Positions 16,078 through 25,247 of a stretch of 64,000 bases of DNA are shown here, in pieces. The first letter of the stretch is position 1; every line of letters starts with the position of its first letter. The translations under genes and the position numbers were made by a program. The stretch lies in contig CAVREG010000007.1 of assembly GCA_963720075.1 (NCBI GenBank), forward strand, positions 155,625 through 219,624, read 5' to 3'. The notes under the pieces were generated by a model. It ran no database searches and had not been told where the DNA came from. It saw only the letters and a program-made list of their open reading frames with translations. Origin of the DNA: PALSA-188 sp963720075 (GTDB lineage Bacteria; Acidobacteriota; Terriglobia; Terriglobales; Acidobacteriaceae).

Positions 16078-18342
16078 ATGGAAAATCCAAAACATATGGA
16101 AAACACACTTGCCTCTTCATCGGGGACTGTTTCCCCCGAGACTATAGACAAAAGCACCCTAGCCGAATCCAAGTGCCCGTTCAACCACGGAGCCTCCGCT
16201 CCCACGAACCGCGACTGGTGGCCGAATCAGGTGAACCTGAAGGTCCTGCACCAGCACTCAGACCTGTCAGACCCGATGGGTAAGGAGTTCGATTACGCCA
16301 AGGAGTTCAAGAGTCTTGATCTGAATGCTGTGATCAAAGACCTTCATGCGCTCATGACCGACTCGCAGGATTGGTGGCCGGCCGACTTCGGGCACTACGG
16401 AGGGTTGTTCATCCGCATGGCGTGGCACAGTGCAGGCACATACCGCATCGGCGATGGCCGCGGCGGCGCCGGGGCTGGGCAGCAACGCTTCGCACCGCTC
16501 AATAGCTGGCCGGACAACGTGAACCTCGACAAGGCGCGCCGGCTGCTCTGGCCCGTCAAGCAGAAATATGGCCGAAAGATCTCGTGGGCTGACTTGATGA
16601 TTCTCGCCGGCAACGTTGCCCTCGAATCGATGGGATTCAAAACCTTCGGTTTCGGCGGCGGACGCGCGGATGTGTGGGAGCCCGAAGAGGTAAATTGGGG
16701 GCCGGAAGGCACGTGGCTGGCGGACGAGCGCTACAGCGGCGATCGTGATTTGCAGAGTCCTCTCAGCGCGGTTCAGATGGGCCTGATTTACGTGAACCCG
16801 GAAGGGCCCAATGGAAAGCCGGATCCTGTCGCAGCGGCAAGGGACATTCGCGAAACATTTCGCCGGATGGCCATGAACGACGAAGAAACAGTCGCACTGA
16901 TTGCCGGCGGGCACACCTTCGGGAAGACCCACGGTGCTGCAGTTCCCGCTGACTACGTCGGCGCCGAACCAGAAGGTGCCGACATTCAGGACCAGGGCTT
17001 CGGGTGGAAGAATAAGTTTGGAAAAGGTTTTGGAGCTGACACCATCGGCAGCGGCTTGGAAGTCACTTGGACACAGACACCGACCACGTGGAGCAACAAC
17101 TTCTTCAACAACCTGTTCGGCTTCGAATGGGAACTGACCAAGAGCCCGGCCGGCGCGCACCAATGGACGCCGAAAAATGGCACAGGCAATGGCACGGTGC
17201 CGGATGCCCACGATCCTTCAAAGCGTCACGCGCCATCCATGTTGACCACTGACCTCGCCTTGCGGTTCGATCCTGCTTACGAAAAGATTTCACGGCGCTT
17301 CCACGAGCATCCGGATCAGTTTGCGGACGCATTCGCACGGGCGTGGTACAAGCTGACGCACCGCGACATGGGTCCGATCGTGCGTTATCTCGGCCCGCTG
17401 GTTCCGAAGGAGCAACTGCCATGGCAGGACCCGATCCCTGCTGTGAATCATCCGCTCATTGATGAGCAGGGCGCTACTGCCCTGAAGGCAAAAATTCTTG
17501 CCTCTGGCCTGTCCGTTTCCCATCTGGTCTCGACGGCTTGGGCGTCGGCGTCGACGTTCCGCGGCTCTGATAAGCGCGGCGGCGCCAACGGCGCGCGCGT
17601 TCGCCTCGTGCCGCAAAGGTTCTGGGAGGTTAACCAACCCACGGAATTGGAGAGGGTGCTGGCGAAGCTGGAAGCAATCCAGAACGAGTTCAATGCTTCT
17701 GCTTCTGATGGGAAGAAAGTCTCGCTAGCGGACCTGATCATTCTCGGCGGCGATGCGGCGATCGAGAAAGCCGCGAAAGACGCCGGAACCGACGTGAAGA
17801 TCCCCTTCAAGCCGGGGCGTATGGACGCGTCGCAGGAGCAAACTGATGTGGAATCCTTCGCACCGCTCGAACCAAAAGCAGATGGATTCCGCAACTATTT
17901 GCGAGGCAAGCAGCGGCTGTCGGCTGAGGAGTTGCTGGTCGATAAGGCGCAATCGCTAAAGCTGACCGCGCCTGAGATGACGGTTCTCGTCGGTGGTCTG
18001 CGCGTTCTCGGGGCAAATACCGGAAATTCCAAGCACGGCGTCTTCACCAGCAAGCCCGGCATGCTGACCAACGACTTCTTCGTCAACCTTCTAGACATGA
18101 GCACGCAATGGCAGCCGTCCGATCACTCCAATGGCTCTGGCGAGGTGCACGAAGGACGCGACCGCAAGACAAACCAGGTCAAGTGGACCGGCACCCGCGT
18201 CGACCTGATCTTCGGTTCGCACTCGCAGCTGCGTGCCCTCGCGGAAGTCTATGCCTGCATGGACTCCAAGGAGAAGTTTGTGAAAGACTTCGTGGCGGCG
18301 TGGATCAAGGTGATGGATCACGATCGGTTTGAGGTGGCCTGA
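16078..18342 (+). CDS. katG: catalase-peroxidase
   Basis: Bifunctional heme enzyme (2 H2O2 to O2 + water; also peroxidase), 754 residues, full length with both the catalytic N-domain and the degenerate C-domain. The distal pocket is RMAWHSAG (Arg, Trp, His). The Met-Tyr-Trp adduct residues are present (Trp in MAWH, Tyr in GLIYVNPEG, Met in RRMAMNDEE), and the proximal heme ligand is the His of GGHTFGKTHG. The ATG at 16078 follows AAGGA seven bases upstream. It is the second gene after the Fur-family regulator and is probably part of its peroxide-stress regulon. Confidence 0.97.
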   Translation: MENPKHMENTLASSSGTVSPETIDKSTLAESKCPFNHGASAPTNRDWWPNQVNLKVLHQHSDLSDPMGKEFDYAKEFKSLDLNAVIKDLHALMTDSQDWWPADFGHYGGLFIRMAWHSAGTYRIGDGRGGAGAGQQRFAPLNSWPDNVNLDKARRLLWPVKQKYGRKISWADLMILAGNVALESMGFKTFGFGGGRADVWEPEEVNWGPEGTWLADERYSGDRDLQSPLSAVQMGLIYVNPEGPNGKPDPVAAARDIRETFRRMAMNDEETVALIAGGHTFGKTHGAAVPADYVGAEPEGADIQDQGFGWKNKFGKGFGADTIGSGLEVTWTQTPTTWSNNFFNNLFGFEWELTKSPAGAHQWTPKNGTGNGTVPDAHDPSKRHAPSMLTTDLALRFDPAYEKISRRFHEHPDQFADAFARAWYKLTHRDMGPIVRYLGPLVPKEQLPWQDPIPAVNHPLIDEQGATALKAKILASGLSVSHLVSTAWASASTFRGSDKRGGANGARVRLVPQRFWEVNQPTELERVLAKLEAIQNEFNASASDGKKVSLADLIILGGDAAIEKAAKDAGTDVKIPFKPGRMDASQEQTDVESFAPLEPKADGFRNYLRGKQRLSAEELLVDKAQSLKLTAPEMTVLVGGLRVLGANTGNSKHGVFTSKPGMLTNDFFVNLLDMSTQWQPSDHSNGSGEVHEGRDRKTNQVKWTGTRVDLIFGSHSQLRALAEVYACMDSKEKFVKDFVAAWIKVMDHDRFEVA

Positions 18343-18536
18343 GCTCGACGGAAAAGAGAGCTGTTAAGACCCATTCCTGTGCTTGGATCCGCAAAAACGG
18401 AGGCGGCGCTTTTCTTGGCTCGCGCGGGCTGGATCGCGCCACCTCTGATTCTGCATGGCATAGCGCACGGTCGCTCTGGGGGTTGGGGAGTGGTCCCCGG
18501 CCCCCTCGGGGTCGCTCTTTGAACACGTATAACATT
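18343..18536. other. intergenic region with a 20-base repeat
   Basis: Convergent gap between katG and the next minus-strand gene. GGCATAGCGCACGGTCGCTC at 18457-18476 is identical to 21672-21691 inside the GreB-like gene. A short CCCCG...CGGGG hairpin (18495-18511) lies before CTCTTT. No gene is supported. Confidence 0.5.
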
Positions 18537-19055
18537 TCATTTTAAAATAAGTTCGCGCATCAGTTCACCGCCCATAACTTTTCTGTATTCATTCCGGCCC
18601 ACTCTGGCCTTGTTCTGAACCTCGGTGCTACCGATTACTTTCTTGGCCACTTCTTCTAGCTCGACGCCTTTATCTAAAGCCGCCATGTTTTTAAAGGTGA
18701 TCCAGAGAATTATATTGGGCTGATCCGGTGATTTTGGACGGACACTGAAGACCTTGTAATCGATGATTAGCCCAGCTTTCTTCGTGGCTACCATGGTCGG
18801 CTTCCATGTCGAATTCAGCCAATCAATGTACTCTTCAAAATGCCCATACTCAACTCGTATATAGGACACGTCAGTGACCGGGCCCTCAGTATACGCGCGC
18901 TCATCCTGCGCTTCTGCCGAACTGACGGCAGGAACACTTTGCGCCCCGGCTGCAGCCGTTACGATTACCGCCAGCAACGTGGAGACCAGAATGCGCCCCC
19001 CCAGATTCATGCGTAGAAAGCTACAGCGTATTGAAGGTGCCAATCTCGATTTCAT
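18537..19055 (-). CDS. exported protein of unknown function
   Basis: A 172-residue protein. The start at 19055 is supported by GAGGAG eight bases upstream. A long basic N-region (MKSRLAPSIRCSFLRMNLGG) precedes a hydrophobic signal core (RILVSTLLAVIVTAAAGAQS). The mature part has an alternating alpha/beta pattern (VSYIRVEYGHFEEYIDWLNS, IDYKVFSVRPKSPDQPNIIL) compatible with a ferredoxin-like dimeric alpha-beta barrel, but no catalytic motif is seen. I do not recognise the family with certainty. Confidence 0.75.
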   Translation of the reverse strand: MKSRLAPSIRCSFLRMNLGGRILVSTLLAVIVTAAAGAQSVPAVSSAEAQDERAYTEGPVTDVSYIRVEYGHFEEYIDWLNSTWKPTMVATKKAGLIIDYKVFSVRPKSPDQPNIILWITFKNMAALDKGVELEEVAKKVIGSTEVQNKARVGRNEYRKVMGGELMRELILK

Positions 19056-19399
19056 TCGCTTCTTCTCCTCTTGTAGGCCCTGTCGGCCACAGCGTCATCC
19101 CAACGCCAATACGTTCTTGGCGATGCTCCTGCTCACGGAACATATGCCGCGAAGAACCAGTGTTCGCAGGAAAAGTGACATGCGGTGTCCGAAATGAGAC
19201 AAGCGGTCAGAGTTGGCCGTTAAGTACTGTTGCCACGGATCCGTTCACAAGGCAAAACCGGAATTCAAAGGGAGAAGGGTAAGGAGCTCAAGACTCCACG
19301 TGCTGCCCTCCCAACCTGGACCGGTGAAATTGCATTGCCGAGGGAACTTGGCACTCTCGACGGCCCTGTCCTCAGTGATGTCTCCTTCGAAGGCTCAGC

Positions 19400-19405
19400 T
19401 ATAAT
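19400..19405 (+). promoter_or_regulatory. -10 element of the LytS-like/LytR-like operon
   Basis: TATAAT within CAGCTATAATCCG. Transcription from here would start near 19412, just before GGAGGG (19413-19418) and the in-frame starts TTG 19431 and ATG 19452. No strong -35 is seen. Confidence 0.4.
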
Positions 19406-19451
19406 CCGTGCCGGAGGGTCGACATACCCATTGCTGCAGGCCACACCAGAT

Positions 19452-20558
19452 ATGGGACGGACGAGATGGATTTTGATCCTGTGTGCATGGACGATTGTGG
19501 GACTGTTGTTTGCCGTGCGCAGGATCGTGCTGGTGAAGGTACAGGGCATCCACGCTAGCTGGGTGATCGTGGGTGCGCTCGAACTCGTCTACTGGTACGT
19601 ATGGGCGGCGTACACACCGCTTGTGATCGGTCTGGCCAAACGATTCCCGTTGACGGGGCCGAGGTTTGTACCTCATATAGCGATCCACACAATCACGTCG
19701 CTCATGATGGCTCCGCTGGCATCTGTCACCGAATACTTTCTGGGCCGCGGACTTCTGCAGTCAGTTTTTCGCACAACTGACCCTGGTGTGCTGCGCCTTC
19801 TCCCGCCGTTCGCAGTCAGTGTTCTATCTATGAGCTTTACTGGCATGCTTACGTACTGGTTAGTTGTGGGACTGTATCAGTCGATCCACTTTTACCACGC
19901 CGCTATGGAGCGCCAGACTATAGCGGCGCAACTGGAGACGCAGCTCTCCCATGCCGAACTTGAGAACCTTAAGAGCCAGTTACATCCGCACTTTTTGTTC
20001 AACAGTCTTCACACCATTGGAGTCCTGATGCAGGAAGACGTCGATGCTGCGAGCCATCTGCTGGTCTGCCTCGGCGACTTGCTGCGCATGGCCCTCGAAC
20101 GGCGGGAGAACGAGATCACTTTGCAGAGCGAGCTCGAGTTCGTCGGCAAGTATCTGGAGATCGAACAGACACGCTTTCATGATCGGTTGAAAGTTCACGT
20201 GGACGTGCCACCTGACCTTCTCGCAGTCTATGTACCCAGCCTGGCGCTTCAGCCACTGGTTGAGAATGCTATCAAGCACGGTATCAGCGTCGATTCCGCC
20301 GCAGGGCGGCTAGAGATCGCTGCCAAACGCCACAACGGCAGAGTTTGGCTCTGCGTCCGCGATGATGGCCCCGGTCCGGCACCGGGATCGCGCCTGCGAT
20401 TCGGCGTCGGACTCACCAATGTCCAGTCACGCTTGAAACAGCTCTACGGGGACGAGTCGTCGCTGGAACTTACCGGGGGCGACGGTCGAGGCTGTGAGGC
20501 CATCATCACCATTCCACTGCGGAGTTCTCATGAAGACGCGAGTCCTCATCGTCGATGA
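19452..20558 (+). CDS. LytS/YehU-type sensor histidine kinase
   Basis: A 368-residue membrane kinase. Four hydrophobic helices span about residues 1-150, then a short coiled linker (MERQTIAAQLETQLSHAELE). The His_kinase domain has the phospho-acceptor QLHPHFLFNSLH and the HATPase with LVENAIKHGI and GVGLTNVQSRL. The ATG at 19452 (MGRTRWILILCAW) opens directly into the first helix. TTG 19431 is an alternative, because the GGAGGG at 19413 is 12 bases before it. Its end overlaps the response-regulator gene by 29 bases, so the two are cotranscribed and form a LytTR-type two-component system. Confidence 0.9.
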   Translation: MGRTRWILILCAWTIVGLLFAVRRIVLVKVQGIHASWVIVGALELVYWYVWAAYTPLVIGLAKRFPLTGPRFVPHIAIHTITSLMMAPLASVTEYFLGRGLLQSVFRTTDPGVLRLLPPFAVSVLSMSFTGMLTYWLVVGLYQSIHFYHAAMERQTIAAQLETQLSHAELENLKSQLHPHFLFNSLHTIGVLMQEDVDAASHLLVCLGDLLRMALERRENEITLQSELEFVGKYLEIEQTRFHDRLKVHVDVPPDLLAVYVPSLALQPLVENAIKHGISVDSAAGRLEIAAKRHNGRVWLCVRDDGPGPAPGSRLRFGVGLTNVQSRLKQLYGDESSLELTGGDGRGCEAIITIPLRSSHEDASPHRR

Positions 20559-21288
20559 CGAACCGATCGCCCGGCGCGGTATCCGTCGCTATCTGGCCGA
20601 ACACAACGGCATTGAAGTTGTAGGCGAGGCGGCGAACGGAATAAGCGCGGTGGAGCAGATCAATCAACTTCATCCCGACATCGTTTTTCTCGATGTGCAG
20701 ATGCCTGATCTGGATGGTTTTGGAGTCGTCGAGAATGTGGAGCCAGCGACCGGCCCCGCTCCCGTATATATCTTCGTCACGGCTCATGATGCGCACGCCA
20801 TTCGTGCATTCGAAGTGCACGCAGTTGACTATCTCTTGAAACCGTATGATAAAGAGCGATTTGCCAGGGCCCTGGTTCACGCACGCCAGGTCCTCGAACA
20901 GCGCAGGGAAGCAAATCGAGGTCTCGAACCACTGCTCCAATCCCTCCGTAGCCTCCGCCCGTTGGAACGCTTTGTGGTAAAGAACAAGAATCGAATTTTC
21001 TTTGTGCCCGTTTCCAACGTTTTGTGGATCGAAGCCACGGGAAACTATGCCTGCATACACACCGCCAGCGACAGTCACCTATTGCGGGAAACCCTGGCAC
21101 ACCTGGAAGAGAAGCTGGCGCCACACCACTTCATCCGAGTGCGGAAATCGGCCATCGTGAACAGTGCCCGCATTAGCGAGATTCGTCCGATGTTCGATGG
21201 GGTTTACGACATCGTACTGGCAGAAGGAACGGTGGTCACGTCGAGCCGCAGATACGCTCACAAGTTACGGGCGCTGCTGGAATCCTAG
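20530..21288 (+). CDS. LytTR-family response regulator
   Basis: A 252-residue response regulator: a receiver domain (VLIVDDEPIARRG, phospho-acceptor Asp in IVFLDVQMPD, YLLKPYDKERF Lys) followed by a LytTR DNA-binding domain from about residue 145 (RFVVKNKNRIFFVPVSNVLW, HHFIRVRKSAIVNSARI). The ATG at 20530 follows GGAG at seven bases and overlaps the kinase gene. It is the partner of the LytS-like kinase; the target genes are not evident. Confidence 0.94.
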   Translation: MKTRVLIVDDEPIARRGIRRYLAEHNGIEVVGEAANGISAVEQINQLHPDIVFLDVQMPDLDGFGVVENVEPATGPAPVYIFVTAHDAHAIRAFEVHAVDYLLKPYDKERFARALVHARQVLEQRREANRGLEPLLQSLRSLRPLERFVVKNKNRIFFVPVSNVLWIEATGNYACIHTASDSHLLRETLAHLEEKLAPHHFIRVRKSAIVNSARISEIRPMFDGVYDIVLAEGTVVTSSRRYAHKLRALLES

Positions 21289-21386
21289 TCTTGGCAACCC
21301 AGTTGGGATTTCCACCCTTGCGAAAGCAAGAGTGGGCCCGACCCCCGTTGCAGATAAGCTACTCTCGCTCTTTTTCGTCAGGTGGA

Positions 21387-22013
21387 TTAGCGTCGGCGAA
21401 GGAGTCCCTTTGCCGAGGCCTCGGACCGAGCCTCGGACCTAGCCTCGGATCCGGGTGGTTCACGGAATGGTTCCACAGAAATGCGCTCGTAACGCACTTC
21501 CAGCACGGTCAGGTATTCAGTACCGCCCGGCAATTGAAGGACTACGCTGTCACCCGCTGCCGACTTCATCAACGCGCGCCCCAGAGGTGACACCCAACTG
21601 ATGTGGTTGCGGTCGAGATCTATTTCGTCGGTGCCCACGATGCTCACCACTCGCGATACTCCCGCGGCATTGGCATAGCGCACGGTCGCTCCGAAGAATG
21701 CCCTGGTGGCGGCCTGCCCTCCTCGCGGACCTTCCGGGTCCACCACTTCCGCGGCTTCGATTCGCTTCGTGAGAAAGCGAATCCGCCCATCAATCTGCCG
21801 CAGCCGCCGCTTGCCGTATTGATAGTCGGCGTTTTCACTGCGATCGCCGTTGCCGGCAGCCCACGCCACCACCTCCGTCACGGCCGGACGTTCCCTCTTG
21901 AGCAGAAACCGGTGCTCATCTTTGAGGCGCTCCAGCCCGCTCGGAGTTATGTAGTTTTTGACTGGCGTCGCGGGCTCGTCCGCTTGCGGTTTTCTCGTAA
22001 ACCCTTTTCGCAT
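21387..22013 (-). CDS. greB: GreB-type transcription elongation factor
   Basis: A 208-residue Gre factor that rescues backtracked RNA polymerase by stimulating transcript cleavage. The N-terminal coiled coil contains the GreB signature GNGDRSENADYQYGKRRLR with the acidic tip; the C-terminal FKBP-like domain starts near EVVDPEG (FFGATVRYANAAG, ISWVSPLGRALMKSAAGDSV). Odd feature: a C-terminal extension with the tandem motif SEAR-SEAR-SEAS, which arises from a short repeated GCCTCGGA unit in the DNA and is probably disordered. Confidence 0.9.
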   Translation of the reverse strand: MRKGFTRKPQADEPATPVKNYITPSGLERLKDEHRFLLKRERPAVTEVVAWAAGNGDRSENADYQYGKRRLRQIDGRIRFLTKRIEAAEVVDPEGPRGGQAATRAFFGATVRYANAAGVSRVVSIVGTDEIDLDRNHISWVSPLGRALMKSAAGDSVVLQLPGGTEYLTVLEVRYERISVEPFREPPGSEARSEARSEASAKGLLRRR

Positions 22014-22038
22014 CTCGTGATTTTTTCACGTTTTCCAT

Positions 22039-22377
22039 TTATTTGTTTGGCGTCCCGGGCGGGATTTGCCGGATGTTCGCGCTCAACGACTGGAGCTTCG
22101 TGATGATCTGCCCCGCCTGCTTGTGATCAATCTCGCCTGAGAGCAGGCGGTTCAGGACTCGCGTCAGAGCGCGCTGTACGGATTCGGCGCCTTTCAGCGG
22201 CGCGGATTCGAACCAGCGCTGGCGGGTCCGCTCAGCAATTTTTCTCGCTTTTTGCCCATGCGCACGCTTATGGAAGTAGCAATATCGGGTACGGCGCATG
22301 GCGGGGGAACCGCAGCGGGTGGTGTTGTCCATCCAGTGCTGGCATAAGGGGACGGCGGCCACCCCTACCCTCCCCAT
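22039..22377 (-). CDS. small conserved protein with Cys/His zinc-ribbon-like N-terminus
   Basis: A protein of up to 112 residues. The N-terminal segment LCQHWMDNTTRCGSPAMRRT followed by YCYFHKRAH contains three Cys and a His spaced like a metal-binding knuckle. The rest is helical and charged (RVLNRLLSGEIDHKQAGQII). Similar short proteins recur in Acidobacteria genomes, function unknown. ATG 22377 has no ribosome site; GTG 22362 (codon 6) follows GGGAGGG and may be the real start. It lies 25 bp upstream of the GreB-like gene on the same strand. Confidence 0.7.
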   Translation of the reverse strand: MGRVGVAAVPLCQHWMDNTTRCGSPAMRRTRYCYFHKRAHGQKARKIAERTRQRWFESAPLKGAESVQRALTRVLNRLLSGEIDHKQAGQIITKLQSLSANIRQIPPGTPNK

Positions 22378-22749
22378 TTTGTAACGTATTTAAAAGTCAT
22401 AGAGTTCGCGGGCTTTTACTGCCAACTACCGATTTCTAAGGAAGTTAAATCCTGAGTTCTTTGGAATCATGTAGTTGCCACCGCAGTTCACCTCATGGAC
22501 TCGGGACGAGGTCGTCCTCTAGTCCTAGTGCTGGGACAATGATGGAATGATTCGGTGGTGGACGGCAAGGTCAGATGTCACAGGGTAGAAGCGACTGGCT
22601 GTTGAAAAGTGTTTTGTGGGTGAAGCGGAGATGCATCGGTCCTTCGCTGCGCTCAGGATGACAATTTTATTTTGATGGCCCGAGATTAACGCCAACGAGT
22701 GGGCGAAGCCGGGGCAGGCCGCGGATGCCTTAGCTTACACTCAAACCAC
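22378..22749. other. intergenic region with a short CTTCGCTGCGCTCAGGATGACA repeat-like stretch
   Basis: No gene supported. At about 22639-22662 lies a TTCGCTGCGCTCAGGATG stretch resembling dispersed intergenic repeats common in this phylum. The region should hold divergent promoters for the flanking genes, but no clear boxes are seen. Confidence 0.4.
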
Positions 22750-23673
22750 ATGCTCAACCGGGGATATGCCTATACCACAATCGTCAGAAGCAAACATCAG
22801 GGACGAACCGTGCTCTCACACTTGGCAAGCCTTTACCCACACTCAACATCAGAGGCTTGGCAACAAAATCTGAACAACCGCGAAGTGACCGTCAACGGCG
22901 TCACCGCGACCGGAAGCGAATTGCTCACTTCAGGCCAAACCCTTGTGTGGAACCGTCCACCCTGGATCGAACCGGACTGTCCTCAGCACTTCGAAGTCCT
23001 GTTTAATGATCCGCATCTATTGGCCGTCAACAAACCTGGCGGGCTGCCCACCCTCCCCGGCGGCGGCTTTATGGAAAACACGCTCTTGCGCCTGGTGCAA
23101 AAGCAAATTTCCAACGCAAACCCTGTGCACCGGTTGGGCCGAGCCACGACGGGCATCGTCCTCTTCGCCAAAACACCGCAGGTGGCCGCTAAACTATTTG
23201 CAAACTGGAACACATCCAGAATTCAAAAAATTTACCGAGCGCTGTCTCAAGGCATTGCCCAGCGCGATGCCTACGAAATTCTCACACCCATCGGACTTGT
23301 ACCGCACCCGCGCATCGGTTCGGTGTGGGCCGCCAACCCAAGTGGCAAGCCGTCAAAGTCATTGGCGAAGGTGATCTCACGGGCGCCAAGCAGCACGGCG
23401 TCAAGCAGCACATCAGGCACCACAACATTTGAGGTAAGCCTAAATTCGGGACGCCCCCATCAAATCAGAATCCATCTGGCATCCATCGGCCATCCCCTGG
23501 TAGGCGATCCTCTGTACGGCTTAACCGGCCAGCCTCTTGAGAATCTCCCCGGCCTCCCGGGCGATGGAGGATATTTCCTGCACGCCCAATTTCTCAATTT
23601 CCAACACCCCATCACCGGAGAACAAATCAATCTTGAGGCAGCTTTGCCGGGCGGATTGTCATTGCAACAGTAG
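22750..23673 (+). CDS. RluA-family pseudouridine synthase, catalytic Asp replaced by Gly
   Basis: A 307-residue RNA-modifying-type protein. An S4-like N-terminal segment (TVLSHLASLYPHSTSEAW, NREVTVNG) is followed by the RluA catalytic fold: ILFNDPHLLAVNKPGGLP-type opening (VLFNDPHLLAVNKPGGLPTL), the motif VHRLGRATTGIVLFAKT, and the closing RPHQIRIHLASIGHPLVGDP. In most RluA enzymes the motif is HRLDxxTSG with a catalytic Asp; here the Asp position is Gly, so activity or mechanism is uncertain. ATG 22750 (MLNRGYAYTTIV) is the first start that makes sense for the fold, but no ribosome site is visible. Confidence 0.85.
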   Translation: MLNRGYAYTTIVRSKHQGRTVLSHLASLYPHSTSEAWQQNLNNREVTVNGVTATGSELLTSGQTLVWNRPPWIEPDCPQHFEVLFNDPHLLAVNKPGGLPTLPGGGFMENTLLRLVQKQISNANPVHRLGRATTGIVLFAKTPQVAAKLFANWNTSRIQKIYRALSQGIAQRDAYEILTPIGLVPHPRIGSVWAANPSGKPSKSLAKVISRAPSSTASSSTSGTTTFEVSLNSGRPHQIRIHLASIGHPLVGDPLYGLTGQPLENLPGLPGDGGYFLHAQFLNFQHPITGEQINLEAALPGGLSLQQ

Positions 23674-24108
23674 GGACACGGCGGGATTCATATCAGGGGT
23701 GGCCGAGGATGGCCCTAGATCTGTTTGTGCAAGCAATCGACATAAGGTCGGGCGACCCGCCCAAAGCGCGTGATGCCGGCGTCACGAATGCCCACCCACC
23801 CGTCGAACACCGCGACGGGTAGGGCAGCCGATTTGGTTATAGTGTTTAGGAAATCAAAGCATGCGGGACAAAAGGTGGGCCAGCCCCCATGAAGCGAGAT
23901 TACGATTCAATCGGGGGCTTTTCTGTGACGAGTGAACATCCCCAGCCTTCGCAAAAAACGCGAAAGGCTGGGCCACCCGCCCACTCATTGAGCATGCCGG
24001 GTGCCCCATTCAATCGTGTTCTCCGCGATTGAGTGGGAATACAATCCGGGAAAATCGGGGATAGACGGGACGTTCACCGATTCCCTTGTATATTGGCAAG
24101 GACGGCAG
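23674..24108. repeat. intergenic region rich in palindromic GGTGGCCCA-type repeats
   Basis: Several hairpins and repeat fragments: ACCCGTCG/CGACGGGT (23798-23820); AGCCCCC...GGGGGCT followed by TTT (23882-23922), a possible terminator for the RluA-type gene; and CCCAGCCTTCGC...GCGAAAGGCTGGG (about 23941-23973). At 24051-24075, AAAATCGGGGATAGACGGGA closely matches AAAATTCGGGGACAGACGGA near 25147. These look like dispersed repeats, and the open frame through them is not coding. Confidence 0.55.
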
Positions 24109-24819
24109 ATGGAAATTCATAAACGAAAGACGCTCGAAGATTTTCCCAAGTTTGTTGTGACTGGTATGCACCGTGGCACCACGTCCGACGCGGGTTATAC
24201 GTCTTTCGAGCTTCAAGGTAGTTTTGACCGCAGACTTGAGGGTCCTTTCGAGCAAATTGTTGGGGATGCCGTTCCACGCTGGTTTTGGCTCTTGTTCGAC
24301 CAGCGCGGATACCTCACCCCAATGCTGGAGTCTTTCGACAAAGAAGCAGGTACGGCAATTCTCAGTTGTCAGGAAAAAGAGGAACCACGAGTAGTCGGAT
24401 TGGAATTGGCTTATCTCAGCCCCTACTGGCAGGCGTTCAATGTCTGGATGGTTCTCGACCCGACTTGGGGCTGGAGAAGGGAGCAGTTTAAGGGAACCGA
24501 TGCTGTCGCCGAGGACTACGAATCGAAGGATGCATCAATCGTAGGAGGACGCGAGGTAAAGGTCTGGACGAAATTGGAACCAACGGGCGTAAGTGGTGGT
24601 CAGAGTAGACATTATCCGGCAACCGACCAAACCTTACCCGTTCGCTCCGGCACTCGACTAGTTCCGTCAGGGTGGGGTCACGAACACTGCGAGCTGTGCA
24701 ATGAGCATATCGACGCTGGAATGTTCGGATATTGTGATCCGGGAGAGCGCTGGATGTGCCAGAAATGCTACGAGCGCTATGTAACGCGGCACGATCTGGC
24801 CTTCGTGGACGAACTCTAA
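24109..24819 (+). CDS. hypothetical protein with C-terminal CxxC zinc-finger pair
   Basis: A 236-residue soluble protein, family not recognised. The C-terminus has two CxxC pairs, HCELCNEHIDAGMFGYC and WMCQKCYERY, forming a likely treble-clef or ribbon. The N-terminal two thirds are Trp- and Glu-rich with no motif I can name (FPKFVVTGMHRGTTSDAGY, PRWFWLLFDQRGYLTPMLES). The ATG at 24109 was chosen because AAGG stands seven bases upstream and the open frame before it runs through an intergenic repeat. Confidence 0.65.
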   Translation: MEIHKRKTLEDFPKFVVTGMHRGTTSDAGYTSFELQGSFDRRLEGPFEQIVGDAVPRWFWLLFDQRGYLTPMLESFDKEAGTAILSCQEKEEPRVVGLELAYLSPYWQAFNVWMVLDPTWGWRREQFKGTDAVAEDYESKDASIVGGREVKVWTKLEPTGVSGGQSRHYPATDQTLPVRSGTRLVPSGWGHEHCELCNEHIDAGMFGYCDPGERWMCQKCYERYVTRHDLAFVDEL

Positions 24820-25040
24820 GATTTGCGGGTCGTTCTCGTGCGAGCGACCATCCTCGGCGTTGTTGCATTTGGGAGCACTTGGGGGCGTCCTACCTAGTCA
24901 GAGTACCTCCAGCGCCCTTGGAGTGCGCACAATCTGACTAACGGGGCAAACCTTCAATAATCCAACGCCCTCATTAACCGGCAATTTTCTTGCCGGGCTA
25001 CACTGGAAGAGGCACCGTTTTTGCTAGTTGCTCCTTCTAA
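24820..25040. other. intergenic region with CCGGCAA/TTGCCGG hairpin
   Basis: No gene. A perfect 7-bp hairpin with a TTTTC loop lies at 24978-24996 and is not followed by a T-run. A degraded ABC-F fragment follows. Confidence 0.4.
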
Positions 25041-25146
25041 ATGATCTCTTTCTCAAACATCAAATAAGTAGTATGGCAAGCAGTTGCTCTTCGTGGATGC
25101 TTCGTTTCAGTTGAATCCTGGCGAAAAAGTAGGACTGGTCGGTCCC
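25041..25146 (+). pseudogene. truncated duplicate of the 5' end of an ABC-F gene
   Basis: 106 bases nearly identical to 26820-26924, the start of the ABC-F pseudogene. An extra base turns codons 8-9 into a stop (ATCAAATAA). The copy ends abruptly at GGTCCC, where a CGGGGACAGACGGAACGTT-type repeat begins. The two copies are direct repeats about 1.78 kb apart that enclose the toxin-antitoxin cluster. Confidence 0.75.
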
Positions 25147-25247
25147 GAAAATTCGGGGACAGACGGAACGTTTCCCTTGCCTATCTAAAACGACCTGCTT
25201 GACATCCCAATCCGCTAGTTTACGATTAAATCAGGAAGCAAGAGCCC

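Noticed and set aside
23680..23980. CRISPR-like array
   Set aside because: The hairpins differ from one another and are not regularly spaced direct repeats.
24001..24108. N-terminal extension of the CxxC protein
   Set aside because: The frame runs through an intergenic repeat that recurs near 25147; ATG 24109 has an AAGG ribosome site.
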